A DNA stretch of 33,524 bases from UBA11612 sp965228575 (GTDB taxonomy: Bacteria > Pseudomonadota > Alphaproteobacteria > Rhodospirillales > Rhodospirillaceae). Numbering within the stretch: the first letter of the stretch is position 1; each line of letters begins with the position of its first letter. Below the pieces are notes generated by a model. It searched no databases. It was not told the DNA's origin and was given only the letters and a program-made list of their open reading frames with translations. Below are positions 1 through 7,473 of this stretch, in pieces. Made by a program: the position numbers and the translations under genes. The stretch covers positions 1 through 33,524 of the forward strand of contig CBDDHW010000071.1 of assembly GCA_965228575.1 (NCBI GenBank). Direction: 5' to 3'.

Positions 1-1001
1 GCTGTAGGCGCGATTGCCGACATCATGTTCGCGAAGGACCGGCGTAGATTGCGAGCATGGATGATGGCAGCTGGAATAGCCATTGTCGGTGCTCAGTCCC
101 TGGAAACCGCGGACTCATAACCTTGGTTCTTCCAAGTTCTTATCCCGCGCGTGTCGTGGATCGCGCTCATCGTCGGCGGTATTGCATTCGGGTTTGGTAT
201 GAGCCTAGCTGGCGGATGCATCAACCGCGCGCTCGTTCGGACCGGTGCCGGGTCGCTGAAGTCATTAGTCACTCTTATCATCGCTGGTCTTTTTGCGGCT
301 ATGACGACAACCGGTGTTCTAGCGCCAGTAAACAATTTTCTGAGCGACTTTGGAGAAATAATAACGCTCATGGCGCCGGGGCTTGATCGCATTTTTGGTA
401 TTTTTCCAGGAATTGACGCCGTTCTGGTTCGTTGGGTTTTCACAATATTGATTGGTGGAGGTTTGATTTTTTACTGCCTCAAAGACGAATGGTTTCGCTC
501 ATCAAGAGATCTTCTTATCGGGGGCTTGATCATTGGCGCATGCATACCCGCCGCATGGCTTGTGGTTAGTACATTGTCTGATCAATCTTCCGGCGTTGCA
601 GATTACAGCGCGATAAATTTCATAATGCCCGCTGGCGAAATTCTAAATGTCGCGATGATATCCGGCTTTCCCGCTGCTCTTTTCGGTGTCATGACCTTCG
701 TTGGCGTTCCCCTCGGCTCATTTATATACGCCCTAGCTACACGTAACTTGTCATTGGAATCTTTCTCTGATCCTTCTGATTTGCCGCACCATCTGATTGG
801 CGGCGCCTTAATGGGAATTGGCGGAACGCTGGCTTTGGGGTGCACGTTCGGACAAGGACTCTCGGGATTATCAACTTGTCTGTCGGATCGATGCTTGTAA
901 TCGGTGCTATTTGGTTTGGATGCGTATGGGGAATTCGCTATTTCGAAAGCAATTCGGTATGGCAAGGATTTAAGCTCGCACTCCCTCGCCGAAAGACTTG
1001 A
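1..1001 (+). CDS. YeeE/YedE-family sulfur transporter, 5' partial, three apparent frameshifts
   Basis: Polytopic inner-membrane protein of the YeeE/YedE (sulf_transp) family, which imports thiosulfate or related sulfur species. The family signature GFGMSLAGGC appears after position 181, and a second one, GGTLALGCTFGQGLSGLST, near 817-873. The open frame 151-900 is not the whole gene. Frame 1 from base 1 already reads family-like sequence (VGAIADIMFAKDRRRLRAW) up to a TAA at 118-120, and the expected C-terminus continues in another frame (LSVGSMLVIGAIWFG) to a TGA at 999-1001. One extra G at 111-112, one C fewer at 144-146 and one extra T at 876-877 restore a single frame. The start lies outside the window. 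The rhodanese gene follows after 46 bases, which fits a sulfur-handling pair. Family call is firm; whether the gene is intact in the cell is uncertain. Confidence 0.85.
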
Positions 1002-1047
1002 TTCGAAAAATTTCGTGCAGCCGCCAAAATAAGAAAGGGAATAGGAA

Positions 1048-1383
1048 ATGGCATTGCCGCCAGACCAAGTTTTTTATGTTAGCCCGGCCGAAATCAAAGA
1101 CTGGCGCGATGCGGATAGTGCCTTGATCGTCGATGTACGCGAAGAGAATGAATGGGCCGAGGCTCATATTCCTGGCGCTATACTTATGCCTTTGTCCTCC
1201 TTCGACCCGACAAAAATTCCTGACCCCGGCGAAAAACACCTTGTTTTTCACTGCCGCAGCGGACGGCGCTGTGGACTTGCCGCAGAAAAAGCTGTTGCTG
1301 CTGGCTATGCCGGAGTTATCAAACGCATGGAGGGTGGTTTTATAGCTTGGGACGAGGCAGGGTTTGAAAAGGAAACAGGTTAG
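1048..1383 (+). CDS. Single-domain rhodanese-like protein
   Basis: A 111-residue cytoplasmic protein made of one rhodanese domain; no signal peptide is visible. Motifs in order are the DVRE segment (29-32), AHIPGA (39-44) and the active-site loop HCRSGRRC with the candidate persulfide Cys69. The family moves sulfane sulfur from donors such as thiosulfate or persulfides to thiol acceptors. The loop CRSGRR resembles other single-domain sulfurtransferases. A purine-rich ribosome site (AAGGGAATAGGAA) precedes the ATG. It lies directly behind the YeeE-type transporter and before a universal stress protein, all on the same strand with short gaps, so import of a sulfur compound followed by sulfur transfer is a reasonable inference. 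The substrate cannot be read from sequence. Confidence 0.93.
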   Translation: MALPPDQVFYVSPAEIKDWRDADSALIVDVREENEWAEAHIPGAILMPLSSFDPTKIPDPGEKHLVFHCRSGRRCGLAAEKAVAAGYAGVIKRMEGGFIAWDEAGFEKETG

Positions 1384-1415
1384 GCCCTTGACGGCATAAG
1401 GAGTTAGGCCAAGCA

Positions 1416-1928
1416 ATGGCGGAACCGGCAACCTCTAATGAATCTCTAGAGACGAATAAGAATGCTCGGCCGGTTGACTCTGAGCAGAATCGGCAATTCC
1501 TTGTAGTTGTAGACGAGTCTCCTGAGCTCGATGCCGCAGTTCGGTATGCATGCAGCCGCGCACGCAGCACGGGCGGTAAGGTCGCGCTCCTGTATGTATA
1601 CGATGTTGATCACGACTTTATGCATTACCGTTTTGTTCAAGAGCTCGCTGACCGCGAAGCACGCGCTGATGCTGTAGGAATATTGCGTGTATACGCTCAA
1701 CGTGTATTGAAGGAGACTGGACGAGAGCCCAGTCTGTTCGTGCGCAAAGGTAATCGGCGTGAGCAGCTCTTTAAGCTAGTCAAAGAGCGTCCAGAGTTAA
1801 GCCTGCTCGTCTTGTCGTCAGCGATAGGAAAAGGGCCCGGCCCTCTCATCGAAGCTGTTACTGGTAAGTTTGCTGGGAAGATCGGAATTCCCGTAACAGT
1901 CGTGCCGGGAAAGAAAAGCGAAAACTAG
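1416..1928 (+). CDS. Universal stress protein, single UspA domain
   Basis: A 170-residue UspA-family protein. About 28 polar N-terminal residues precede the first strand FLVVVDES, and the second half carries LLVLSSAIGKGPGPLIEAVTGKFAG followed by IPVTVV (shown in parts: LLVLSS, GKGPGPLIEAVTGKFAG, IPVTVV). The fold is an alpha/beta nucleotide-binding domain. The G-2x-G-9x-G(S/T)-type ATP site is only approximately present, so ATP binding is uncertain. USPs act in the cytoplasm under starvation, oxidative or redox stress. The gene starts 33 bases after the rhodanese stop, with AAGGAG at 1398-1403, and is probably co-transcribed with it. Its partner in the cell is unknown. Confidence 0.88.
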   Translation: MAEPATSNESLETNKNARPVDSEQNRQFLVVVDESPELDAAVRYACSRARSTGGKVALLYVYDVDHDFMHYRFVQELADREARADAVGILRVYAQRVLKETGREPSLFVRKGNRREQLFKLVKERPELSLLVLSSAIGKGPGPLIEAVTGKFAGKIGIPVTVVPGKKSEN

Positions 1929-2012
1929 AGGAAACGAACTTGTCGCTTTAGGCTTTTAAATTCGCTGCTTCGTGATTTCACCGTCTGCACCGCCTGACTT
2001 CGCACTTAACGA

Positions 2013-2041
2013 TTGGAGTTCAGCATATAAATACTCATAAT
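2013..2041 (+). promoter_or_regulatory. Candidate sigma-70 promoter for the amidohydrolase gene
   Basis: TTGGAG at 2013-2018 and CATAAT at 2036-2041 are separated by 17 bases. Both are close to the -35 and -10 consensus, and the site lies about 57 bases upstream of the chosen start. Found by eye only. Confidence 0.35.
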
Positions 2042-2098
2042 TATCTCATGCGAAGTGTGGGGCACTGCGCGGTGAATGTGTTCAATCTTGGGGGCAAC

Positions 2099-3516
2099 AT
2101 GAGACTGTTTTTCTTGACATTAGTTTTAGTTGCGGCATCGACTCTTGGTGCACGGGCGCAAAATGACACTCCGATTTATTTAGCCGGAGGACATCTCGTC
2201 GATGTTATTCGCGGTGAAATTTACGAAGACATCGGCGTACTTATCGAAGGAGACAAGATTACGGGGCTGTTCTTCGACTTCGATTACAATGAGAACCGCA
2301 TTCCCGAGAATGCCGTGCGAGTTGATGTCAGCGGAAAGTATCTAATTCCTGGCATGATAGATCTGCATGCACACGCCTATACACAAATCGGCGAGGCAAA
2401 AGTTGACCTTCAGCACTTCTTTAAGATGTTCTTGGCTGGCGGCGTGACAACCGTACGATCTATGTCACCAAACATCGGGGAGATGATCCGCGCGAAACTA
2501 GAAATCGATGCCGGCCGCGCAGACGGCCCAAACATTTTTACCGGGTCTTCACCCGCTATGGAGGCAGGCCCCAGGCTTTCCAAAGCTCGCGCGCACCGCG
2601 ATCGTCAATGACCCCATCGAAGCTCGCGCCCTGGTCCGTGACCACGCGCTCAACGGCGCCGACTGGATAAAATTCTATAATTATGGTGATGCAGAAGTCG
2701 TGGAGGCCGTGGTGGACGAAGCCCATAAACATGGGCGGAAAGTATTCGGACACTTTGCCACCTTAGGAGCAGCGGAAGCTTCAAAACTTGGAGTCGACAG
2801 CCTCGAGCACACAGTATCACTGTTGCAAAAGTCACTAAATTACGAAGACAGCATCTCGCTAACCGATATCGGCTATTACCGCCTCTTCGCTCTATGGCCC
2901 AAAGTGAATGAGGAGAAGCTCGACAAAATATTCGAGGTCCTTGTGGAAAATGGCACGGCCGTGATTCCAACACTGGCCGTTCAGGCGGTGGTCTCCGAGC
3001 CCGAAGAAATGAACAGGCGTAGTCAAGAATGGTTTGACCTCTATCAAAAGACTGTTCGCGACGAATTCTTCAAAGACACTGACCGCGTTCCGGCTGTTTA
3101 CCAACTTTAGTGAAGTTCTCGACGATTGGAGCGACGCGATCGAGGTTCAAGCCCGGCAAATGGCACGATTCGTAAATATGGGGGGCAAAGTCGGTGCTGG
3201 GTCAGATTTAATATCCGCGCCGCCGCTGGTCCCCGGCCTCAGCATCCATCAGGAGCTTGAATATTTCGTGGATGGAGGAATGACCCCACTTCAAGCTCTT
3301 CGCACTGCAACAATAACAGCGGCCGAAATTCTAGGATGGCCAGAGCAATTCGGCTCTATTGAGGTCGGAAAACAGGCAGACATTGTGGCAATTGATGGCA
3401 ACCCACTTGCGGATATTACAGCAGTCTACAATATCCATACTGTGGTTCAGGCCGGTCGGGTCCACCCAATAGAAGAGCTAAAGAATGAGCTCCGGCAGGC
3501 GGCAGCGGGCAGTTGA
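2099..3516 (+). CDS. Secreted metal-dependent amidohydrolase, two apparent frameshifts
   Basis: Amidohydrolase-superfamily enzyme of the imidazolonepropionase-like / Xaa-Arg dipeptidase type, about 470 residues when joined. I chose ATG 2099, not 2048: it gives a clean signal peptide (MRLFFLTLVLVAASTLGARA) and is preceded by a GGGGG stretch. Metal ligands visible are HAH (His90 and His92 in IDLHAHAY), a later GHFATLG and LEHT histidine pair, and the final GAGSD aspartate. The C-terminus carries the usual GSIEVGKQADIVAIDGNPL block. The protein reads in frame 2 to about 2570, then frame 3 to about 3100, then frame 1 to the stop. Dropping one C from CCCC at 2569-2572 and one T from TTT at 3097-3099 or 3106-3108 restores one frame. 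The substrate is unknown; activity on a dipeptide or cyclic imide is likely for the family. Confidence 0.82.
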
Positions 3517-3819
3517 GACCCCAACCTCACGTGAATTTCATTGATTTTTATCCAATCAAGGCGTAATTGGATTCGAGATTTAAGCGGATACGGAAGCTAG
3601 TGCCTTTCGTACTCGCGCAAGAATTATGCGAAAAATCTCTAAAAAACCCCCTTTTTGGGATAAAAATTGGATTTTTCGAATAATCGACAGCGTTACGACC
3701 GGATTTTGTTGCGTTCGGCCGCGCTGGTGCATATGTAAGTCAATATATGGTATGGTTTGTATGGGTATAGACGCCTTAGGGCCGCTACAGGAGCGAGCAC
3801 CAAGGCAAACTGGGAGAAC
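3517..3819 (+). other. Intergenic region upstream of the DUF1552 gene
   Basis: About 300 bases with no convincing gene. It is AT-rich with A and C/T homopolymer runs near 3638-3660. Short reading frames here lack a ribosome site and resemble no family. The only signal I can support is the promoter candidate at 3709-3737. Confidence 0.5.
3709..3737 (+). promoter_or_regulatory. Candidate sigma-70 promoter for the DUF1552 gene
   Basis: TTGCGT at 3709-3714 and TATGTA at 3732-3737 are separated by 17 bases, about 82 bases upstream of the start codon. An AT-rich stretch follows. Identified by eye; no operator recognised. Confidence 0.35.
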
Positions 3820-5160
3820 ATGATGAACGGACTCAATAGACGGCGTGTGCTGCGTGGAATGCTAAATGGCGGTGCAGTAACCGTTGCCCTGCCACTTCTG
3901 AACGTATTCCTTAACGACAATGGTACTGCATTGGCTTCTGGTGAACCAATGCCTGTTCGTTACGGAACATGGTTCTGGGGTTTGGGAATGAATTCGAAAG
4001 TGTTCGTCCCGAAAAAAACCGGCCTGAACTATGATCTGCCGACGGAAATTGAATCGCTGAAAGACATTCAGCCGCACATCAATTTGTTTACAAATCTGAC
4101 GTCCTACAAGGATGATATGCCCCTTCTTTGCCACAGCTCTGGCTGGGTCATTCAAAGAACGGGTACAGCGCCTAAGGACAACACAGATATTCCGAATGAA
4201 ACGATTGACGTAACGATCGCTAATCAAATCGGTCGTACCACCCGCTTCAAGTCGCTCACAGCGACGGCAACGGGCGATGTTCGCAACAGCTTCAGCTATG
4301 AAAATAGCAACACGCCGAACCCGCCAGAGTGGTCACCGGTAAATTTCTATACGCGTTTGTTTGGCCCTGACTTCCAGGACCCCAATGCGGACTCATTCAC
4401 ACCTGACCCAAGCGTCATGGTTCGTAAGAGTGTTCTGTCCGGCGTTATGGACGACACACGTAGCCTGATGAAGAAGGTTGGTGCGGAAGATAAGGAACGC
4501 CTGGACCAATACTTCACCGGCCTGCGCCATCTTGAGCAACAGTTCGAGCAGCGCTTGACAAAACCAGAGCCAATTGCGTCTTGCCAACCTGGCGATGGGC
4601 CCGCCGATGGAATTCCGATGGGTAAGGAAGAAGAATTGGTCGCTGCGCGCCACCGCATCATGACCGACTTGATGGTTATGGCGGTTGCTTGTGATCAAAC
4701 TCGTGTCTTCAACATGGCGTACTCGATCTCGGCGGCTTCGACTATTAAGCCGGGATATGAGAAACCTCACCACACAACAACTCACGAAGAGCCAATGGAC
4801 TCCGAGCTCGGTTATCAGCCGACCGCCCACTGGTTTGCTCTCCGCTCGTTCAGAGCGTGGGCTGACTTCGTGAGCGCCTTTACAAAAATCAAGGAAGGCG
4901 ACGGAACTCTGCTCGACAACGTCTTTATCCAAGCTGACACGGACGTTGGGTACGCACGTATTCACTCGCTCGACGGAATGCCAGCCTTTACGGCAGGCCG
5001 TGCTGGTGGACGTGTGAAAACGGGCTACCATATCGATGGAAAAGAGATGCCCTCAACACGCATCGGCTACACCGCGATGCGCGTCATGGGCGTAGATACA
5101 CCGTCTTGGGGTACGAACAGCAACAACGTTTCGGAACCAATCGGAGAAATCATAGCCTAA
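3820..5160 (+). CDS. DUF1552 domain protein, Tat-exported
   Basis: A DUF1552-family protein of about 446 residues. I chose ATG 3820 (or the adjacent ATG 3823) over 3757 because GGGAG lies 4 bases ahead and the protein then begins with a twin-arginine signal, RRRVLRG, followed by a hydrophobic stretch (AVTVALPLLNVFL). It is therefore probably exported folded to the periplasm, perhaps with a cofactor. Family landmarks are the early RYGTWFWGLGMN segment, LTSY, and repeated HxxT or histidine-containing segments such as KPHHTTTHEE and LCHSSG. Function is not established; family members usually sit beside DUF1592/DUF1588 cytochrome-like genes in polymer- or sterol-degrading bacteria. No such partner lies in this window. 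A strong hairpin follows the stop. Confidence 0.88.
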   Translation: MMNGLNRRRVLRGMLNGGAVTVALPLLNVFLNDNGTALASGEPMPVRYGTWFWGLGMNSKVFVPKKTGLNYDLPTEIESLKDIQPHINLFTNLTSYKDDMPLLCHSSGWVIQRTGTAPKDNTDIPNETIDVTIANQIGRTTRFKSLTATATGDVRNSFSYENSNTPNPPEWSPVNFYTRLFGPDFQDPNADSFTPDPSVMVRKSVLSGVMDDTRSLMKKVGAEDKERLDQYFTGLRHLEQQFEQRLTKPEPIASCQPGDGPADGIPMGKEEELVAARHRIMTDLMVMAVACDQTRVFNMAYSISAASTIKPGYEKPHHTTTHEEPMDSELGYQPTAHWFALRSFRAWADFVSAFTKIKEGDGTLLDNVFIQADTDVGYARIHSLDGMPAFTAGRAGGRVKTGYHIDGKEMPSTRIGYTAMRVMGVDTPSWGTNSNNVSEPIGEIIA

Positions 5161-5180
5161 CGCTTTTGCGTTGTATCGGC

Positions 5181-5212
5181 AGCCCGAACGAAGCTAAAAT
5201 TTCGTTCGGGCT
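5181..5212 (+). terminator. Hairpin terminator or attenuator after the DUF1552 gene
   Basis: AGCCCGAACGAA (5181-5192) pairs perfectly with TTCGTTCGGGCT (5201-5212) across an 8-base loop. The stem has 12 base pairs. The following sequence is only weakly T-rich (GTTTGACTTTCT), so it may attenuate rather than stop transcription into the next gene. Confidence 0.65.
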
Positions 5213-5273
5213 GTTTGACTTTCTGCACACCTGTTTCTGTGGTGTGCCCTTCGAGTTTTATAGGGAAAAAGAT

Positions 5274-6659
5274 ATGAATGTGCATCAAGGTGTAATCCGC
5301 AGTTTGTCTGTCGTTGCTCTTGTCGCGAGCGTTGGATTTTCGGGATCTGCTGTCGCCCAAGATTACTGGCGCGCATCTACCAATCCTTCCGTAGAGGAAT
5401 ATGTTGAAGAGCCTTTGCCTCCGGGCTTTAGCGTTCAAAACACTGAGTTGGAAGGTCCTGTATTTGCCGACCCAAATGGTAAAACGCTTTACCGGTGGCA
5501 ACTTCAAAGCCTAAGAAACGGCGACCTCGGCGATCGCAAAGGTCAAATTTCGACGTGTAACGATGTTGTCGCGACTACCAACTCGGGCCTCATGAGCCCA
5601 TATCCCGGCGGTTTCCTATTGCCCGACCTCGATGAGCGCCAGTCTTGCTCTGAAGCCTGGCCGCCAGTGTTAGCAGGCGACGATGCGGAAGAAGTCGGCA
5701 AGTGGACCATCGTTGAACGCGAAGATGGATCCAAGCAATGGGCTTACGACGGCTATCCTATGTACATCTCGGACCTTGACCAGAAACCTGGAGATGTTTT
5801 GGGAGGGACCAATAGAGATACGGGCGGCGACGGACCTGCAGTGCGCACCCCCGTAGGCCCGTCACCAAAGATCCCGCCGGCGTTTGATATCGCGCAAGTT
5901 TCGATCGGGCGCCTTCTTGTGAATCACGAAGGTTATTCGGTGTACACCTCGGATTTTGATGAAGTTAACAAATCCAATTGCCGCGGCGAGTGTTTAGAGA
6001 CATGGAAGCCAGTTCCAGCGCCTGAGGCCGCGCAACCTCAAGGTTCGTGGACTATAATTGAGCGGTCTCCCGGGATCCGGCAATGGGCGTTCAGAGGTAA
6101 ACCCGTCTATACCTACATTCCAGACCCCCGGTATCGGAGCTTCATCGGAAGCGATGAACCTGGTTGGAACAACGTTTTCACGCAAAAAGTGGCCGCACCT
6201 CCTGCAGAGTTCACAATCCAAGACGGTCGCGTGGGTCACGTATTGGCGGATGCACGTGGTCGGTCAATTTACGTCCACCACTGCGGTGATGATGCGGTAG
6301 ACCAACTCGCGTGTGACCACCCAGGCGTAACGCAAGCCTACCGTCTCGCAATTTGCGGCGGCGGCGATATGGAAAAGTGCCTCGAAACCTGGCCCTACGT
6401 GCTGGCGTCCGAGGATGCGACCGTCGAAAGTGGGCTTTGGACGGTGCTTGCCATTGATCCCAAGACAGGCCGTCATGCTGCTGAAGGACAAGAGGATGCT
6501 CTAAATGTATGGGCCTATCGCGGCCGCCCGGTTTATACGTTTGCCGGCGACCACCGTCCCGGAGAGACGGAGGGTGACGCATGGGGAGAGTTTTACGGTT
6601 ACCGCAATGGCTTCAAAGCTTTCTGGCTAAGAGACGATTTCCTCGGCAACAACGGTTAA
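5274..6659 (+). CDS. Secreted protein with three Yx(F/W/Y)xxD-type repeats (COG4315-like)
   Basis: A 461-residue exported protein. ATG 5274 is preceded by AGGG and opens a signal peptide ending near SAVAQ (residues 25-29) with no lipobox Cys, so it is likely soluble in the periplasm or outside. The body holds three divergent copies of a domain seen in predicted lipoproteins of COG4315, at about residues 60-170, 210-305 and 315-445. Each has a VLADxxGxxxY-type strand, a CxxxW-P segment (SEAWPPV, LETWKPV, LETWPYV) and a closing QWAYxGxPVYT segment. Cysteines pair within copies: C95/C125, C236/C240 and C337/C347/C361/C369. Copy two keeps YTSDFD. The role is unknown. It lies 113 bases behind the DUF1552 gene, beyond a hairpin. 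Both products are predicted to be exported, so they may act together. Confidence 0.85.
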   Translation: MNVHQGVIRSLSVVALVASVGFSGSAVAQDYWRASTNPSVEEYVEEPLPPGFSVQNTELEGPVFADPNGKTLYRWQLQSLRNGDLGDRKGQISTCNDVVATTNSGLMSPYPGGFLLPDLDERQSCSEAWPPVLAGDDAEEVGKWTIVEREDGSKQWAYDGYPMYISDLDQKPGDVLGGTNRDTGGDGPAVRTPVGPSPKIPPAFDIAQVSIGRLLVNHEGYSVYTSDFDEVNKSNCRGECLETWKPVPAPEAAQPQGSWTIIERSPGIRQWAFRGKPVYTYIPDPRYRSFIGSDEPGWNNVFTQKVAAPPAEFTIQDGRVGHVLADARGRSIYVHHCGDDAVDQLACDHPGVTQAYRLAICGGGDMEKCLETWPYVLASEDATVESGLWTVLAIDPKTGRHAAEGQEDALNVWAYRGRPVYTFAGDHRPGETEGDAWGEFYGYRNGFKAFWLRDDFLGNNG

Positions 6660-6696
6660 TTAGGTATGTTGTTCTGAAGCCAGAGCACACGATTAC

Positions 6697-6735
6697 AAAA
6701 AAGGCCGCGCTCACTCGAGTGCGGCCTTTTTTATT
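6697..6735. terminator. Bidirectional rho-independent terminator
   Basis: GGCCGC (6703-6708) pairs with GCGGCC (6721-6726), extended by CTC/GAG around an ACTC loop. A6 precedes the stem and T6 follows it, so it works on both strands. It separates the convergent Yx(F/W/Y)xxD-repeat gene and the FMN-binding gene. Confidence 0.9.
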
Positions 6736-6761
6736 TATGCGTTTTCTACCAAATCCAACAA

Positions 6762-7310
6762 TCACGCTTCCTTGGGTTGGATGATCAGAGCAAAAGTCGC
6801 CAATGTACGCGTAACACCTTCAGTTACATGCACGGTTGAGAGGGTTGTGCCCGAAATCGTTCGGATATTGCTACCCTCAACAATCTTCCCGTGTCGCGTA
6901 CCTTTAAATTCTCCGTGCCGCGCGCCGGTAAACTGTTCTCTCCACGCCGGCAATCGGATTTGATTGTATTGCTCCCAACACACCATGATTTCGATACCGA
7001 TGAGCGCGCCAGTCTCGTCAATGCCAACGGCATAGCTCACCCAATCGTCTTTCCCGCGAACCTGGTCGACAAAAAACCAACCCCCGTTTGATACTCGCCA
7101 CACCCGGACTTTCCGGTTCCAGACCTTGACCGGAACCGCAGCATTGATTTCGTCGATTTCTTCATCGGTAAGCGTATGGAATTCCCGCGTGAAGGTCTCA
7201 CCTGGGAAGAGGAGGTCTTGCGCCTGCTCAATAGTAAGATAATGAGCACCCGCAAAAGCTGGGGCACTGGCAATTAACGCCGCTGGAACCATCATAAATT
7301 GCCACTGCAT
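6762..7310 (-). CDS. FMN-binding domain protein, exported
   Basis: A 182-residue protein with an N-terminal signal peptide ending near APAFAGA (residues 16-22) and a C-terminal FMN-binding domain of the RnfG/NqrC type. The core strands VSYAVGIDETGALIGIEIM are followed by the flavinylation-type motif SGTTLST at 153-159 and then VTEGVTRTL. In this family FMN is attached covalently to a Thr or Ser of this motif by ApbE; no apbE gene lies in the window. GGGAGG 7 bases before the ATG supports the start. It stands alone, not in an rnf or nqr operon, and may carry electrons in the periplasm. The SG-T-T motif differs by one residue from the usual SGAT, so flavinylation is likely rather than certain. 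Confidence 0.85.
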   Translation of the reverse strand: MQWQFMMVPAALIASAPAFAGAHYLTIEQAQDLLFPGETFTREFHTLTDEEIDEINAAVPVKVWNRKVRVWRVSNGGWFFVDQVRGKDDWVSYAVGIDETGALIGIEIMVCWEQYNQIRLPAWREQFTGARHGEFKGTRHGKIVEGSNIRTISGTTLSTVHVTEGVTRTLATFALIIQPKEA

Positions 7311-7473
7311 AAATCGCCTCCCAACTTCTCAACAGCTAAACAATCTCATCCGTCCACTATTGACTGTATTTATAACGAGCAACTCTTAATTTGACCGCAA
7401 AAATCGTCAATTTTATGAAAATTGCGCAGCGAGGCTGGAGAATCTCGATCACTCGTCGAGTACCTAAGCAATT

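Noticed and set aside
57..386. Open frame of 109 codons overlapping the YeeE-type gene
   Set aside because: Only a short piece (GLITLVLPSSYP) resembles the YeeE family; it is the frame entered through the 111-112 indel, not a separate gene.
3626..3823. 65-codon frame upstream of the DUF1552 gene
   Set aside because: No ribosome site, no family resemblance, and it runs through the likely promoter and start region of the real gene.
4393..5031. Long antisense frame under the DUF1552 gene
   Set aside because: Shadow of a strongly supported coding frame on the other strand.
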